NCBI RefSeq assembly: GCF_905475465.1
Contig: NC_062259.1
Coordinates: forward strand, 7,946,501-8,010,500
Source: Pieris napi
Lineage: Eukaryota; Arthropoda; Insecta; Lepidoptera; Pieridae
Direction: 5' to 3'
DNA: 64,000 nucleotides
Each line of letters begins with the position of its first letter. Position 1 is the first letter of the stretch. Positions 34,308 through 47,600 of this stretch are shown piece after piece. The notes beneath the pieces were generated by a model that had not been told where the DNA came from, made no database searches, and saw nothing but the letters and a program-made list of their open reading frames with translations. The translations under genes were made by a program, and so were the position numbers.

Positions 34308-36192
34308 AAAAATTCGTATACTATTTATTTCGTGTAGCAATGTTTTTTAAATTTAGTTATTAACATTGCAAGGTCTCTAATTAGATTGTCATTGTTGTTA
34401 GTATAAGGATAGGCTTCGTAATTGTTTATTCCATATGTTTAGTAGATGTTCAGTACTCCAGTTTTCCACTGACGTCTTCCGAAGTTCTGAGTAAAGCTTT
34501 CTTATTACACCGTAAGCATATTCCGTGCTCAAGACTAAATCTGTTAGGCATGAGTATTGTAATGAATAAATTGTTGGATTCAATTTGTCCAATCATCTCT
34601 ACAGCAATAGCACAGGTTCCTATTTTCTTACTACTGAAGTAGCATTTTTCAATTGCTTCAAAAGTATGCTATGACTAGATTAGATTACAAATTCGTTTAT
34701 ATGTTTAGATATTTGACTACAGTTTATGTTTGATCACGTAATCTTTATGAATTTTAATTCGCAATAAACCGAAATAATACATTTTATATCTAGTCCTTAA
34801 ACGAAGTAGAGATCAATGGACAACTTGCTAGGTATAATTTATAATTCTTTATAATAATGAAAAATACAAAAAAAAAATCTAAAAAACAAAAAAATAAATG
34901 AAAACGCAAAATACAAAAATAAGGTTATTTAGTAATACGAAATAGCGGCTAGATGACGAATATATGAACATCTAGGTATCACAGTTTTGCCTTGCATCGT
35001 GTATATACATAGAATATTTAAGGATAATTGAAGATTACTTGCATTAGATATTAGATATTTCTAGACTAAATACCTCAGAAGAGTATTTGTTGATTCTTAC
35101 TCATAATTTCAATTTTGTGTTAAGTTCAGTTGAGTCATTGTTTGATTAGTATTAGCAAAATTTTAACAACATAGATCATTCCAATCGGTCTTCCAAAAAT
35201 ATTAGATGTCTACTTATGCTTTTGAATCGTAAATTTTTCTTCTATATTGAACTATTTAAGTATTACTAACGAAATTATAAGGTTTATATGCATTTTTATC
35301 ACAAAATTAACCGGTATAAGTTTTGGGCTAATTTCTAAATTTTTACATATACCAAATAACGCCTTAGTGATACGCTTTATCGTTAACTCAATAGATTAAG
35401 ATCCGGATGAGTGATTTGCTTAGTTGAACGAAATATAATAATGAACGAAAGAAAATGTAAAAAATAAAACAATAAAAAAAACGTGTTAATAAAAAAAATA
35501 TAAAAACTTCAAAAAAAGAAATGTAACAAAAATATTAAAGTTTAGTAAAAAAATAAATAGCTAGATACGCTTAAGTCACGACTTGAAATATATATATATT
35601 TATATAACAGGCCACGCACGGATCACAATATTTGAATAGTTAAGGAATTTATTGTTTATCACTATCGTTTTGAAATATTTTTATCACTTAGCATTAGTGC
35701 GTACTATATCTATCGCTTGTAGTTATGTGTATATTTTGTCTTATATGGCTATACCCACGCTACACCAAGTCTTTGGCAGGCAATTCTGACAGCCCGACCG
35801 AAATTTTAATATTGAAAATATTGTGGAAAGCAGATTCACTACCATTAAAATTATAAGAGACGTTCAAAGGATCATAGCACCGCTCTTTGGACATAATATA
35901 TGTACAAATTAGCCTATTACTATAATACATAGTTTTTTTACATAAAAGAAAATACAAAAAAAATATATAAAAGAAAAAAGAAAAAAAATTAGACGCCTGA
36001 TGTATTTATCTGTACTCACAACTATTTGGAAGATAGGTTCATCAGAAGTTAGGCTTGTAAAAATAATTAATATCATTATATATAAGGTGTAAATGCCAGG
36101 AGATCTCCATGTTTTTACTTATTAGAGAATAATGTAAATATAGCAGTAATACTGTGCGCCCGCCGCGGTTCCGGGCCCGCAGCCTTTGTAGA
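34308..36192 (+). repeat. AT-rich tandem array, unit 3
   Basis: Anchor at about 34374, 1.78 kb after that of unit 2. Ends in a shorter fragment of the GC-rich MITE (about 36155-36192). Confidence 0.8.
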
Positions 36193-38251
36193 ATTCTATT
36201 TCGTGTAGCAATATTTTTTAAATTTAGTTCTCAACATAGCAAGGTCTCTAATTAGATTGCCATTGTTGTTAGTATAAGGATAGGCTTCGTAATTGCTTAT
36301 CCCATATCTTTAGTAGATGTTCATTACTCCAGTTTTCCACTGACGTCTTCCGAAGTTCTGAGTAAAGCTTTCTTATTACCCCGTAAGCATATTCCGTGCT
36401 CAAGACTAAATCTGTTAGGCATTAATATTGTAATGAATAAATTGTTGGATTCAATTTGTCCAATCATCTCTACAGCTAATAACACAGGTTCCTATTTTCT
36501 TACTACTGAAGTCGCATTTTTCAATTGGTTCAAAAGTATGCTATGACTAGATTAGATTACAAATTCGTTTATATGTTTATATATTTGACTACAGTTTATG
36601 TTTGATTACGTAATCTTTATGAATTTTAAATCGCAATAAACCGAAATAATACATTTTATATCTAGTCCTTAAACGAAGTAGAGATTAATGGACAACTTGC
36701 TAGGTATAATTTATAAATCTTCATAATAATAAAAAATACAAAAAAAAAAAATCTAAAAAAAAAAAAAAATTAAAAACGCAAAATACAAAAATAAGGTTAT
36801 GTAGTTGTACGAAATTAGCGGCTAGATGACGAATATATGAACATCTAGGTATCACAGTTTTGCCTTGCATCGTGTATATATATATAGAATATTTAAGGAT
36901 AATTATTGAAGATTGCTTTCATTAGATATTTCTAGACTAAATACCTCAGAAGAGTATTTGTTGATTCTTACTAATAATTTGAATTTTGTGTTAAGTTCAG
37001 TTGTGTCATTGTTTGATTAGTATTATTAGCAAAATTTTAACAACATAGATCATTCCAATCGGTCTTTCAAAAATATTAGATGTCTACTTATGCTTTTGAA
37101 TCGTTAATTTTTACTTCTGTATTCTCTATTTATGTATTACCAGCGAAATTATAAGGTTTATATGCATTTATATCACAAAATTAATTTCAAAATTTTTACA
37201 TATACCAAATAACGCCTTAGTGATACGCTGTATAATTAGACAATAGATTAAGATCCGGATGAGTGTATTGCTTAGTTGAACGAAATATAATAATGAACGA
37301 AAGAAAATGTAAAAAAATAAAACAATAAAAAACGTGTTAATAAAAAATATATAAAAACTTCAAAAAAAGAAATGTAAAAAAAAATATAAAAGTTTAAAAA
37401 AGTTTAGTAAAAAAAAAATCTAGCTATTTATTGTTTAATGTAAAGGAATTTATTATTTATCACTATCGTTTTTAAATATTTTTATCACTTAGCATTAGTG
37501 ATTAGTGCGTACTATATCTATCGCTTGTAGTTATGTGTATTATTTTGGCTTATATGGCTATACCCACGCTACACCGAGTCCTTGGCAGGCAATTCTGACA
37601 GCCCGACCGAAATTTTAATATTGAAAATATTGTGGAAAGCAGATTCACTACCATTAAAATTATAAGAGACGTTGAAAGGGAAAAAAAAAATAAAAGAAAA
37701 AAAAAAAAAAAAAAAAATGCCTTATGTACTTATCTGTACTCACAACTATTTGGAAAATAGGTTCATCAGATGTTATGCTTGTATAAATAATTAATATCAT
37801 TATATATAAGGTGTAAATGCCAGGAGATCTCCATGTTATTACTTAGTAGAGAATAATGTAAATATAGTAGTAATACTGTATAATATAGTAGACAAGTCTC
37901 CGATTACTTATTATACTACGTTATTATTACCCGTGTAATGTATGACGCTCAGAACTCACAGCAGATTCACTACCATTAAAATTATAAGAGACGTTGAAAG
38001 GGAAAAAAAAATATAAAAGAAAAAAAAAAAAAAAAATGCCTTATGTACTTATCTGTACTCACAACTATTTGGAAGATAGGTTCATCAGATGTTATGCTTG
38101 TATAAATAATTGATATCATTATATATAAGGTGTAAATGCCAGGAGATCTCCATGTTTTTACTTATTAGAGAATAATGTAAATATAGTAGTAATACTGTAT
38201 AATATAGTAGACAAGTCTCCGATTACTTATTATACTACGTTATGATTACCC
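36193..38251 (+). repeat. AT-rich tandem array, unit 4, with internal duplication
   Basis: Anchor at about 36244, 1.87 kb after unit 3. A stretch of about 320 bp near its end (from about 37638) is directly repeated (from about 37961). A complete GC-rich MITE follows. Confidence 0.8.
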
Positions 38252-38676
38252 GTGTAATGTATGACGCTCAGAACTCACGAAGCGTTTTGCACCCGCACCC
38301 GTCGCGGTTCCGGGCCCGCAGCCTTTGTAGAATACAGATATTTATGCCAAAAATTAAATCACATTTCACGACACGTTTTACACCCGCGGCGTGTGCGATT
38401 GTTTGCGGGTCCCGCTGCACCGGCGGTCATCTTGTACCGGCGGGCGCGGTTGCGCGGGTAGCTCCCGCGCGCTCCGCAGTCGGTTTGCGGGCGACGTTGC
38501 TTGCAACCGCCCGTATTGCGATAATCAGCCCCCAAGTTTGCGGGCGATAATCGCAACCGCGGCGGCTGCGTAACCGCACAAAACTCCGGCCTCGTGAGTT
38601 TTGAAAATAAAACAACAAACCGCCACCACAGCGGGCGCGGGAGCAAACTGCTTCGTGAGTTCTTAGCGTAAGACAC
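38252..38676. mobile_element. GC-rich MITE, copy after A
   Basis: Inverted ends with AGAACTCACGAAGCG, then CCGCGCCCGC-like sequence, around a GC-rich centre unlike its surroundings. The right end GTGAGTTCTTAGCGTAAGACAC complements the left GTGTAATGTATGACGCT region imperfectly. Same element at 51889-52250. Overlapping short ORFs here are composition artefacts. Confidence 0.7.
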
Positions 38677-38879
38677 AGATAATGATGACGTTGTAATATT
38701 TTAATATAATTTATTATTTGTAAATATTAAACATCTTTGCAATTATCAAAGATTTTTAATATAAGTATACAAAGGCTGTGTATATAAATTAACTCCTCTT
38801 AAATTAATTTGCGAAATTGTGTCATTGCTTCAATTAAACCCCTTCCCAAAAAAGTGCATTTTTATTACCAATCCTCGAC

Positions 38880-39142
38880 TCTCATAAAAGAAAACATCGT
38901 GAGGAAACCAGCTAGCCTTTGGCCCAAAAAGTTGACGACAGGCGCTGGATCACCTACTTGGCTATTAGATTGACAAATGGTCATGAAACAGATACAGATA
39001 AATTAGCCACCAAAAAGCTTCGTGTGCTCAACAAGGCAAGACGGTACTTCATTCCGGGCCACCGTTTCAAACTCTATAAACCGCAAATTCGGCCCCACAT
39101 GGAGTACTGTTCTCATCTCTGGGCGGGAGCTCTCCAGTACCA
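38880..39142 (+). mobile_element. LINE/SINE tail and Jockey-like ORF2 fragment
   Basis: AACATCGTGAGGAAACCAGC and the AAAGTTGACGACAGGCG block are common lepidopteran retroelement sequence. From 39000 the plus strand reads KLRVLNKARRYFIPGHR and PQIRPHMEYCSHLWAGA, the end of a Jockey-type ORF2. It breaks off at 39142 against the Lmx1-like pseudogene. Paralogous to 52440-52760. Confidence 0.65.
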
Positions 39143-39900
39143 TTGATGTACTGGATTTTGGAACCAAACTTGTACAACTCGGACGCTTAAGCCTGTGTCT
39201 TTCGCTAAAGCTTCACGAACTTTTCGACAAGGCTTAGGACTCACTTCGAATGAGGCTTTAAATTGCCTGCGCTGAGCTGAGGTTAAAATCGTTCTTGGGC
39301 GTTTTGGTCCACGCCGTCCGTCCCTAGGCCGTTCTGATTCATCTATTATCATATCATCTTCGGCATGTTGCATCAGATACATTTCCTTTTCGAAGTCTTG
39401 TCTACAAAAGATTTGGCCAGCTCTGACAACGTATTGTTCTCCTTTTTGCAGGGGTTGACAGCACATAACGCACACGGAGCATTGTATATGAAACACATAT
39501 TTTTGAGCTCTCATGACCATTTCTTGCGGAAGAAGCCTGTCGCCGCATCTGGTGCATTTGACGCCGAATAATCTGGGACAAATAGGATTCATGGATTTAT
39601 ATGTAAAAAGAGCGCAAAGCAATTTCGCATGGCATTTCGCTAGCATCGCAAGAAGTCGCTTAAGTTCTATGAAATTGATAATATTATATTAACCTATCGT
39701 AATCGGGTTTGCAGTAGAGTTTTGAATTTCTGGTGTAGCAGGTGTGTAATAACGGACAGCCGCAGACGTAGCAACTGAGGCAATGTTCGTGCCATGAAAG
39801 TTCTCCCACTCTCATATAATAAGATAACGATCTTGGATTTTCTGGCCACAGCCTTCGAATATTTCAACTATCTTCTCCCTCTTGATGCTCGCGCTTAGTT
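39143..39900 (-). pseudogene. Lmx1a: LIM-homeobox (Lmx1 type) pseudogene fragment
   Basis: Minus strand. Exon one (about 39694-39891) reads EGCGQKIQDRYLI, then after a two-base insertion near 39818 RVGELSWHEHCLSCYVCG to KLYCKPDYD: LIM domain 1. After a 121-bp GT-AG intron, 39572 down reads LFGVKCTRCGDRLLPQE..HIQCSVCVMCC..FCRQDF (LIM 2, all zinc ligands present), then KRPRTILTSAQRRQFKASFE to RVVQVWFQN (homeodomain). Lmx1 proteins are LIM-homeodomain transcription factors. Defects: the two-base frameshift, the first LIM1 Cys read as Phe, and truncation in homeodomain helix 3 at 39155, next to the Jockey fragment. The retained intron argues against a simple retrocopy. Confidence 0.85.
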
Positions 39901-40005
39901 CTCAAAAGAAATCAGTATCTAGTTTATTAGAGAGTGATATGAAAAATAAGGTTTAAGATGGATCAAGGCTACAATCAGTATCAACATAACACAAAGTAAG
40001 ATTAA

Positions 40006-40385
40006 GCATTTTTGAAGTTATACTTCTTTAGGCGCGTTATGAAAAATTGATGAGAGTAAATTTTACAATGCGCGCGCACTGTGACATAAAATTATCAGAA
40101 TGAAGTTGCCCACGGAAGATGCTACGGCATTGGACATAATTTAAAAACAACATTCGAATAATAATAGAATTTATGTTACACTTAATGTAAGAGAATAATA
40201 ATAAATACTTATTTATTTAATTTTTCAAATGTAAACTGAACTTTATTGACTATAATGACTCCTTTTCCAGTCTTTGATTATTTAATTGTTATTAATTATT
40301 TGCATGCAATCAAAAACTATTTTTAATAATGCCAAACAAGTATAACTTCTTACACGCGTACATAAGTACACGCACCCTTTTTTAT
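40006..40385. mobile_element. MITE, family 2, copy 2 (inverted relative to copy 1)
   Basis: Starts GAAGTTATACTTCTTTAGGC and ends in TATAACTTCTTACACGCG. Its interior matches 16585-16998 on the opposite strand, for example GGAAGATGCTACGGCATTGG. Confidence 0.6.
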
Positions 40386-40796
40386 GTTAGATTTGAGAAA
40401 TTCGTTTACTCCTCAGATGAGTGTGTAGCATGTACATTCCGTCGGTACGCAACATCTTTTGCAAGAAAAATATGATGATTATAAAAAGAAATTCGCTTTT
40501 GCCATTAAATTCAGAAATATGAAATAAATATGCATAGATACCTATTTATTAAAAAAAAATTAAGAAATAAGCGTAAATATATAGATTTAATGGGTTCAAT
40601 AATAATTTGTCAACTTAAATACAAAAATAAGTGAAGTTTACTTGAAGATAAATGTATAAAATATTCAGAATGTTACGTTTTTTTCCGTAATAGAACGAAT
40701 TTCTGATGAATTCTAATAAAATGTTATTTATTCTAAGTATCGTGATTGAAGCAACACCGTCGATAATTGAATTAGTTTTCAATTAAATACCTAATA
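40386..40796. other. Spacer, nothing recognised
   Basis: AT-rich sequence between the MITE and the start of similarity shared by the B and C upstream regions. Confidence 0.4.
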
Positions 40797-41206
40797 ATTA
40801 TCAAATAAAGACTATTAATGTAATTACTAGCGGACCCGACAGACGTTATCAAAAATAAAAAAACATCATCAAATCGGTCATTACGGCTTTGTCGGGAAAG
40901 ATTCGATCTTGTTGGTCGTGGCATTGTTAATGATAATATCGGCACGATAAGCTAATGGAAACTCGAAATAAACACATCAACCTACAAAACTTCTAATTGT
41001 CAAATTTTCAATCATACTTAATCATAGATAACATTAATTTTAGCTGTAAGTTGCGTTTTGTTATAGTAGCTGTAAGTTATTTTGTTTAACTAAATACCAA
41101 TTTTCGGCCAAATCGGTAACTAACACGACTTTCTTTGATATACATAGATGGAATAGTAAACAGATTACGCATTTTACTATTTCCAAATTGTATTTAGTGA
41201 TCCGTT
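40797..41206 (+). repeat. Upstream extension shared by copies B and C only
   Basis: About 410 bp (ATCAAATAAAGACTATTAAT to GTATTTAGTGATCCG) match 56287-56830 but not the sequence before copy A. It includes a short GCGGACCCGACAGACGTT repeat. Confidence 0.7.
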
Positions 41207-41511
41207 AGTTCCCGAGAGTGTATAAAATAGGCCAAATATAATTTTTAACGTCTTCGTATCTAATTTAATAAATAAATAATACATTCATTTCTCTAGAAGG
41301 GACTTAGGATATCATATAATATAATAAAATAAATTTCGTAATATATTTTATTTATTAATAATATTTATAACAACCTATAGCTATATCGTCATATAGGTCC
41401 TATGTACTTGTAGCTGCAGACCCGGGAATTATCGATGTAGTTTTCGTTATGTTGCTATGTTGACGGCAATGCCTCTGATTGGTAGCTCCTAGGAAACCTA
41501 GTATTGATTTT

Positions 41512-41676
41512 TCTTTAAATAGACCTCGATGCACTATGCAGTAAATTTTAGCTCAGTCACAATGTGCCTTCAGTTGTGAACAGTTGTGTTATATGTTTCT
41601 GCTTATTTTTTCATAGTAATTCATTGTTCTCTATCTTTATTTTTCTAAGACACTCTTACAAACGGAATAGGAAATG
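41512..41676 (+). promoter_or_regulatory. Putative BAP18 promoter and ATG exon, copy B
   Basis: Same layout as in copy A: TTTAAATAG, then the initiator match TCAGTC (41553-41558), and an ATG at 41674-41676 directly before GTAAGT. Copy B has no equivalent of exon 1 of copy A, so this would be its only start. Confidence 0.45.
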
Positions 41677-44600
41677 GTAAGTGCGGCGGCTTTTGCTCTG
41701 AAATTATATTTGTGTCTTTCTTTTGTACGCTTTTTTATTTTGTAATTTTTTTTATAACTTTTTGAGTTGTATTTTACCAGCGGGCTTTATGAATAATCGT
41801 GTTGCGAATATATATCTACAGTTTTGCCACGTTTGCTTTGTCATAATTTCGTATGTTTTTTTTTAAGACGCCATAAATGTTATTCCTTTGTTGTTATTGT
41901 TAAGCTTGTAAGGTAAGGCAAGCAACAGGTATAGATTTGCCATTACTTCTAGTACTGTTATTTAAGACAGTTTTTCAACTACCAATAATTATGCATATGC
42001 TCATTTAGTTTTTTACAGCCTTATTTGCGATCTCATAATATATTGGCGAAGTTTCAAATTATATCGTGTTGGGTGGGGTTCAATTTCCAAAAAAATATAA
42101 TCCGATGCAGCTGTATTGATTGTCATTACAGCGCATGCGCTAGCCCTGACGTACTATAGAACCTATAGAATGCAGTGGTCCATTATACCCATTATACTTA
42201 CATGTCGTAAAATCTTGAAAAATGATCAGAACACCTCCCATCTAATTTAACTCGCCGTTAATAAAGAATTTTAAATCATTATAACAATACACATTTGTTT
42301 AACTAGCCACAGATCGTTCCGTTCACAACTTCAATCAATCCTTTAGATAGAGAGATTTTGAAAAATTACACAAGTTCTACTTCTTTGGCAGTTTAGACAG
42401 TTTATTGGTATCTACTTTTATATTTTTTCTTGTATTGATAAAGGTTTTTCCTAAACGCTTTGATGACAGTAGACGATTTTTCAAATCGGCCACGCCCTTG
42501 TAAGACTCTATCAGTTGTAGGTATCCATAGTCGCAATTTATTTTACGCCCTGTAGTTTGCCCCCTGTCCCATAAAAAAAATGTTGGTGCCTAGATGACCT
42601 AACAAAAAAGGCCATCACGACCAAGGAACATACCCACCTTTAAGGTCATAGGGGGCGCTGCTATAGCATAGCTTTTTTAGCAGCTAATCGATAACACGAA
42701 TTGGTCACGGCGCATGCGTTCCAGTTAGCGCATGGGCGTTACCGATTAGAGAATCTTCGGGAAAGAGCGAGCCGATCCATATCTTTCATATCAATCCTGG
42801 GCCGTAAGCAACACACTTTGCTATTTTCTTGTTATGAATACAACAATGTCTAACGTAAGGACTTACTACTTACGTACTTAATATTAGATGCATGAATATC
42901 CATGCTCATTATTTAACTGAATTTTTCAGGTCGGGGAGATCTTTCGTGAAGCAGGCAGTGCGTTCAATAAGTTGTCGGAAATGACGATGCTGTTACATCC
43001 AGTCGGAGATTCACAACCAGGGTGAGTCTGTATCCTAGTCAGTCACTTTTACAAGGCACCTTCGCCTTTAGGCTTGTTCATATCAATCTGGAGGTAATGA
43101 GAGATAAGCAGTCAATTATTTAGATGGCCGTGTCAGATTTTTTTATTTGATAAATTGAAGTTAAGTAAAAGCTCAATAGGGTATTCGGACATGTCCCTCT
43201 TTGTTGGTATTACAAAAAATAATAGTAATTAAAATCAATAACACCATTTTGTCAGTGCGTTTGACAGATCGATGCTAAATGGCCTAGGCATTTATTAGTT
43301 GAAAATTGTTTTGACTTGTTTGTTCTTAGAATTATATATTAATTTGCAGTGGCAAATGGACGGAAGAAGAAATTGAGATGCTACGATCTTGCATCCATCG
43401 TTTTGCCGTCGATCTCAATAAACTCAGCCAGCACATCAAGAGCAGAACAGTGTAAGTAAAGGTTAAATGATAAAAATATGATTTGTCTTTGATCATTTTG
43501 TTGGTACCATGGATCCGAATTCGTAGTTTTCCTGTAGTGACTATACTGGTTTTATAATCGACGCTACTGAAATCAAAACCATTTAATCGCTACAATTAAA
43601 ATCTTAACAGTCATTCATGAAAAACTTATTTCTTTGTAAAACTATATTCAAACCAAAAAAAATATCAATAAACCTGTCGTCCTTGGTCTTTCTCTGGGCC
43701 ATAGTAAAGCAAAATAAGTTTTTTTAGTATCTTAATAGAGTCTATACTTAAAGCGAACCGGTGTGGCGATTATGCGTACTAATATAATACTTATCTATTT
43801 TTTTTTATATTAAGTGTCTAGATGATTACAGTTGAACTATAATGACGTAACAGGGTTGTCAAAATAACAATAAAGGTAATTTATACCTGGTGCGTCATAA
43901 TGGTGACAATCGGAAATAATACTAAGGGCTAATGTGAGTCTCGTATGTAAAAAACGTAATGGATTTTGACATACCGTCAGTCCCCGATAAGTGTCGTTAC
44001 TGAATCTTACCCAAAAATCTCATGATGGTTCTCTTTTCGCACAGACTCTATCTTTAGTCCATAATACTAAAGCCGATTATTTAGTTTTTGATTACTGATA
44101 AAAAATATCTGTACTAAATGTAATATAATTTGCTAGGCTAGCCGAATGACATAACGTTTAATAATGAAAGTGTTTCTAAAATTTTAGATCTCAAATCCGC
44201 ACAACACTAAAAAAGAAGGCTTTCGAGGACGCAGGTATACCAGTACGTCAGGTTAGCAACTCAGTGAACAACGTACCGCAAACAACACAGGTAGTCTCGT
44301 CCCTGAGCCTCCTTCGACCGAACATATTAGGAAAGAACGCCGAGGTTCAAATCTTCACTAATTTAAATCACGCTGTTTTTTTTTTCTTTTTTAAGTTAGT
44401 GAAGTTTGAATTTTATTTAGCTTACGCGTCACACGGCTCATGCATGCGCATTTTATACTCCTAATTGCCTTCAAAAAATATAAAATTATTTGAACAAAAT
44501 ATGTATATAGCAAACGCAAAGACAAAATCGCTAAGATAAACAAAATTGTTGGGGTTTAAAGTAAAAACGACGATGTGAAAATTATATAAAGCACGTCAGG

Positions 44601-47600
44601 GGTAATGGTCTAAGATCCCGCTGCAGGATTGGTGCGCTCATCGACTATTTGTTTAAAACCAAATTTTTATGTTTATTTATAATTAAGAGAATATATATTT
44701 ACTAGGGTGCCTATCAAAATTTGGCCGCCATTATTTTTAATTAAATTATTTTTAAGTGATTTTTGGTAAAAAATTTCGTTCATTTATTATTTAAATAAAA
44801 TAACGTCTACATCACGGTAATTAATATGAAGATTCTAAAAAATCACGGGTGCCGTTGCGCACATGGCCGCACCTCTTTGCAGCCAGGTGTAAACAGGTAT
44901 GATTTCGATAAATTTATACGTTTATTACCTATTTTTATTAATTATATGTCAAATTGAAGCTAATTTTTTTCTATTAATTATCATATAAAGTTGCTTAGTT
45001 AAATCTGGCCGCAAATAAGGGCTACTGGCTGGTAAAGATAATAAATATTTAAAGTAGAGTGAAAGAGAGTTAGCGCGTAACATCATTTGTCAGACGAGGA
45101 CAGCGATTGTCGGCTGTGCGACGCTTTTAAGAAATTGCGCATGCGTCGAACGTTAGTGTTCTCAACCATCGGGGAGTAATAGACACGACTTATAATAAAT
45201 ACTCCAAAAAATATGTAATTTTTTTCAAAATGACAAATTTAAAAATTGCAACAAAAAATTAATATTGATTTGATATATCGACGGTCTAGTTAGCAATTTG
45301 TCTAACTCCTTATTTTTTAGAGGGTGATTTTTTTAACATTTTGATGAAGCAATAATCCAATTACAAATTATTTGAATGATTCAAACTTAAATATTATATC
45401 TCTATTAGATATTAAATGGTTTTTTAAAATGATAATAAATTTTGAAGTCATTGTTTTTTTCGTACAAATAAAACATTCTCTAAAATGGAGTTAGATAATT
45501 TGCTAATTAGAACGTCGATATTTAATATTAATTTAAAAAATAAAAAAATAAAACCAAGGTGACTTAAGTAAAAGAAAATTTTATTGCGAAAGTATTATTT
45601 AAAAATTTTATTAGATTTTATTCAAGTAATTAATTGTCTATTACATATTAATTAAACATTTAAGCAAATTAAAAAATTAAACTTATAACTCTTATATTTC
45701 CGTAACTCTTATTTAAAAATCTGAATCATCGGAGCTTTCTGTTGTACTATCATCGGAGCTATCACTTTCATGGCTACAAATATCAAAATCGTCGTTATCG
45801 GAAGCTTTGTTCGTGGATTCACATAGCACACTATTAACTTGCGTTGGAGTTGAGTCTCCCAGGAACCATGTTGGTTTTAAAAAAACATCTAGTACCAGCC
45901 AGCCATTCTGGGCTGAATTTGTTACAATTTTTAAATTTGTCATTTTGAAAAAAATTACATATTTTTTGGAGTATTTATTATAAGTCGTCTCTATTACTCC
46001 CCGGTGGGTGAGAACACTAACGTTCGACGCATGCGCCATGGCTTAAAAGCGTCGCACAGCCGACAATCGCTGTCCTCGTCTGACAAATGATGTTACGCGC
46101 TAACTCTCTTTCACTCTACCTTAAATATTTATTATCTTTAACAGCCAGTAGCCCTTATTTGCAGCCAGATTTAATTAAGCAACTTTATATGATAATTAAT
46201 AGAAAAAAATTAGCTTCAATTTGACATATAATTAATAAAAATAGGTAATAAACGTATAAATTTATCGAAATCATACCTGTTTACACCTGGCTGCAAAGAG
46301 GTGCGGCCATGTGCGCAACGGCACCCGTGATTTTTTAGAATCTTCATATTAATTACCGTGATGTAGACGTTATTTTATTTAAATAATAAATGAACGAAAT
46401 TTTTTACCAAAAATCACTTAAAAATAATTTAATTAAAAATAATGGCGGCCAAATTTTGATAGGCACCCTAGTAAATATATATTCTCTTAATTATAAATAA
46501 ACATAAAAATTTGGTTTTAAACAAATAGTCGATGAGCGCACCAATCCTGCAGCGGGATCTCGTACTATAAGATTCTCTTTATTTAATACTTTTTACTTTA
46601 AATCGTATAAAATAAAGTAGGTGTTATGGTGCATTATAGTAACTATTTAACTAATAATGCATATTAATTTCTTATTACAAACCGAACTATTTTGTTTACT
46701 TAAATTATTAAAATAATTAAAAATCTCAACAATAGGTAAAACAAGTTTATTTTGTATGGTATTTAGATATTATTTTACCTTTAGTTTTGTTTTTGTGCTT
46801 TATATGTTAGACATTACATGGTAAAATATGTAATATGCTATGACTATCTTGCGGCAAGTCTAGCGGTGACCGCTACTGTTAATAATATGCAAAATTTATT
46901 TGGTAAGAAATAATACAGTACATCTGTTCTGTACTGATAGATACTAGCGCAAGCCCTGTTTCTTTTAACGTACGTAATGGGTGTACACACGTACGTACAC
47001 GTATACGTAAGTTGCAGCTATCACTGCTAGACATTGCCGATAACTGAATTAATAGCAGGATATTCCGTATTATTTTACAAATTAGGAGAACATTTTATTA
47101 CTTAAATAGAACCCTTTTTAAATATTTTGACAGATTAAAAGATTAGGGCACAGCCAATTTGGCCTAATCACAAGTGATATGAAAATTCTTATGGTAGGTA
47201 TTTAGGGTAAGAATCGAGACGTATTCGAGAATCGTTTATCTATGTCAAAAACGTCAGCTCTGAATATACATATAATCGTGTTTAAAATATAGATACCTAT
47301 TACTAAAAAAACTTAAAATGGAGGATATTATAGTTTTGTTTTGTTTAAGTTCAAATAAATAAAAAATAACATAAAAAGTAAATAATATCCCATCATTTAC
47401 ATATCGCCCACAAGGCACCAGTGCTAGAATATCCTGGCTTTAATTTTATAATGCTAAAGTAACTTTTCAAAGCGGACATTGGCACCATTTTGGAAATTTC
47501 AAGTCTGTAGAAGAAAATTATCTTTTATATTTCTATTATATTACAACTATGAAGTCTTAGGCTATTTTTTAGTAGTGTAGTCGAGTTGGTTTTTATTGGT

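Noticed and set aside
31708..34592. 64-codon minus-strand ORF (MDKLNPTIYSLQYS..) repeated at 31708, 32615 and 34398
   Set aside because: It recurs only because the DNA unit is tandemly repeated; in units at 36193 and 49809 it is disrupted, there is no known motif, and another frame is open just as well.
38242..38676. Overlapping ORFs on both strands in GC-rich DNA
   Set aside because: All lie within the GC-rich MITE; absence of stops reflects composition.
39143..39646. Functional LIM-homeobox gene
   Set aside because: A frameshift in LIM1, loss of a zinc ligand and truncation of homeodomain helix 3 make it a pseudogene.
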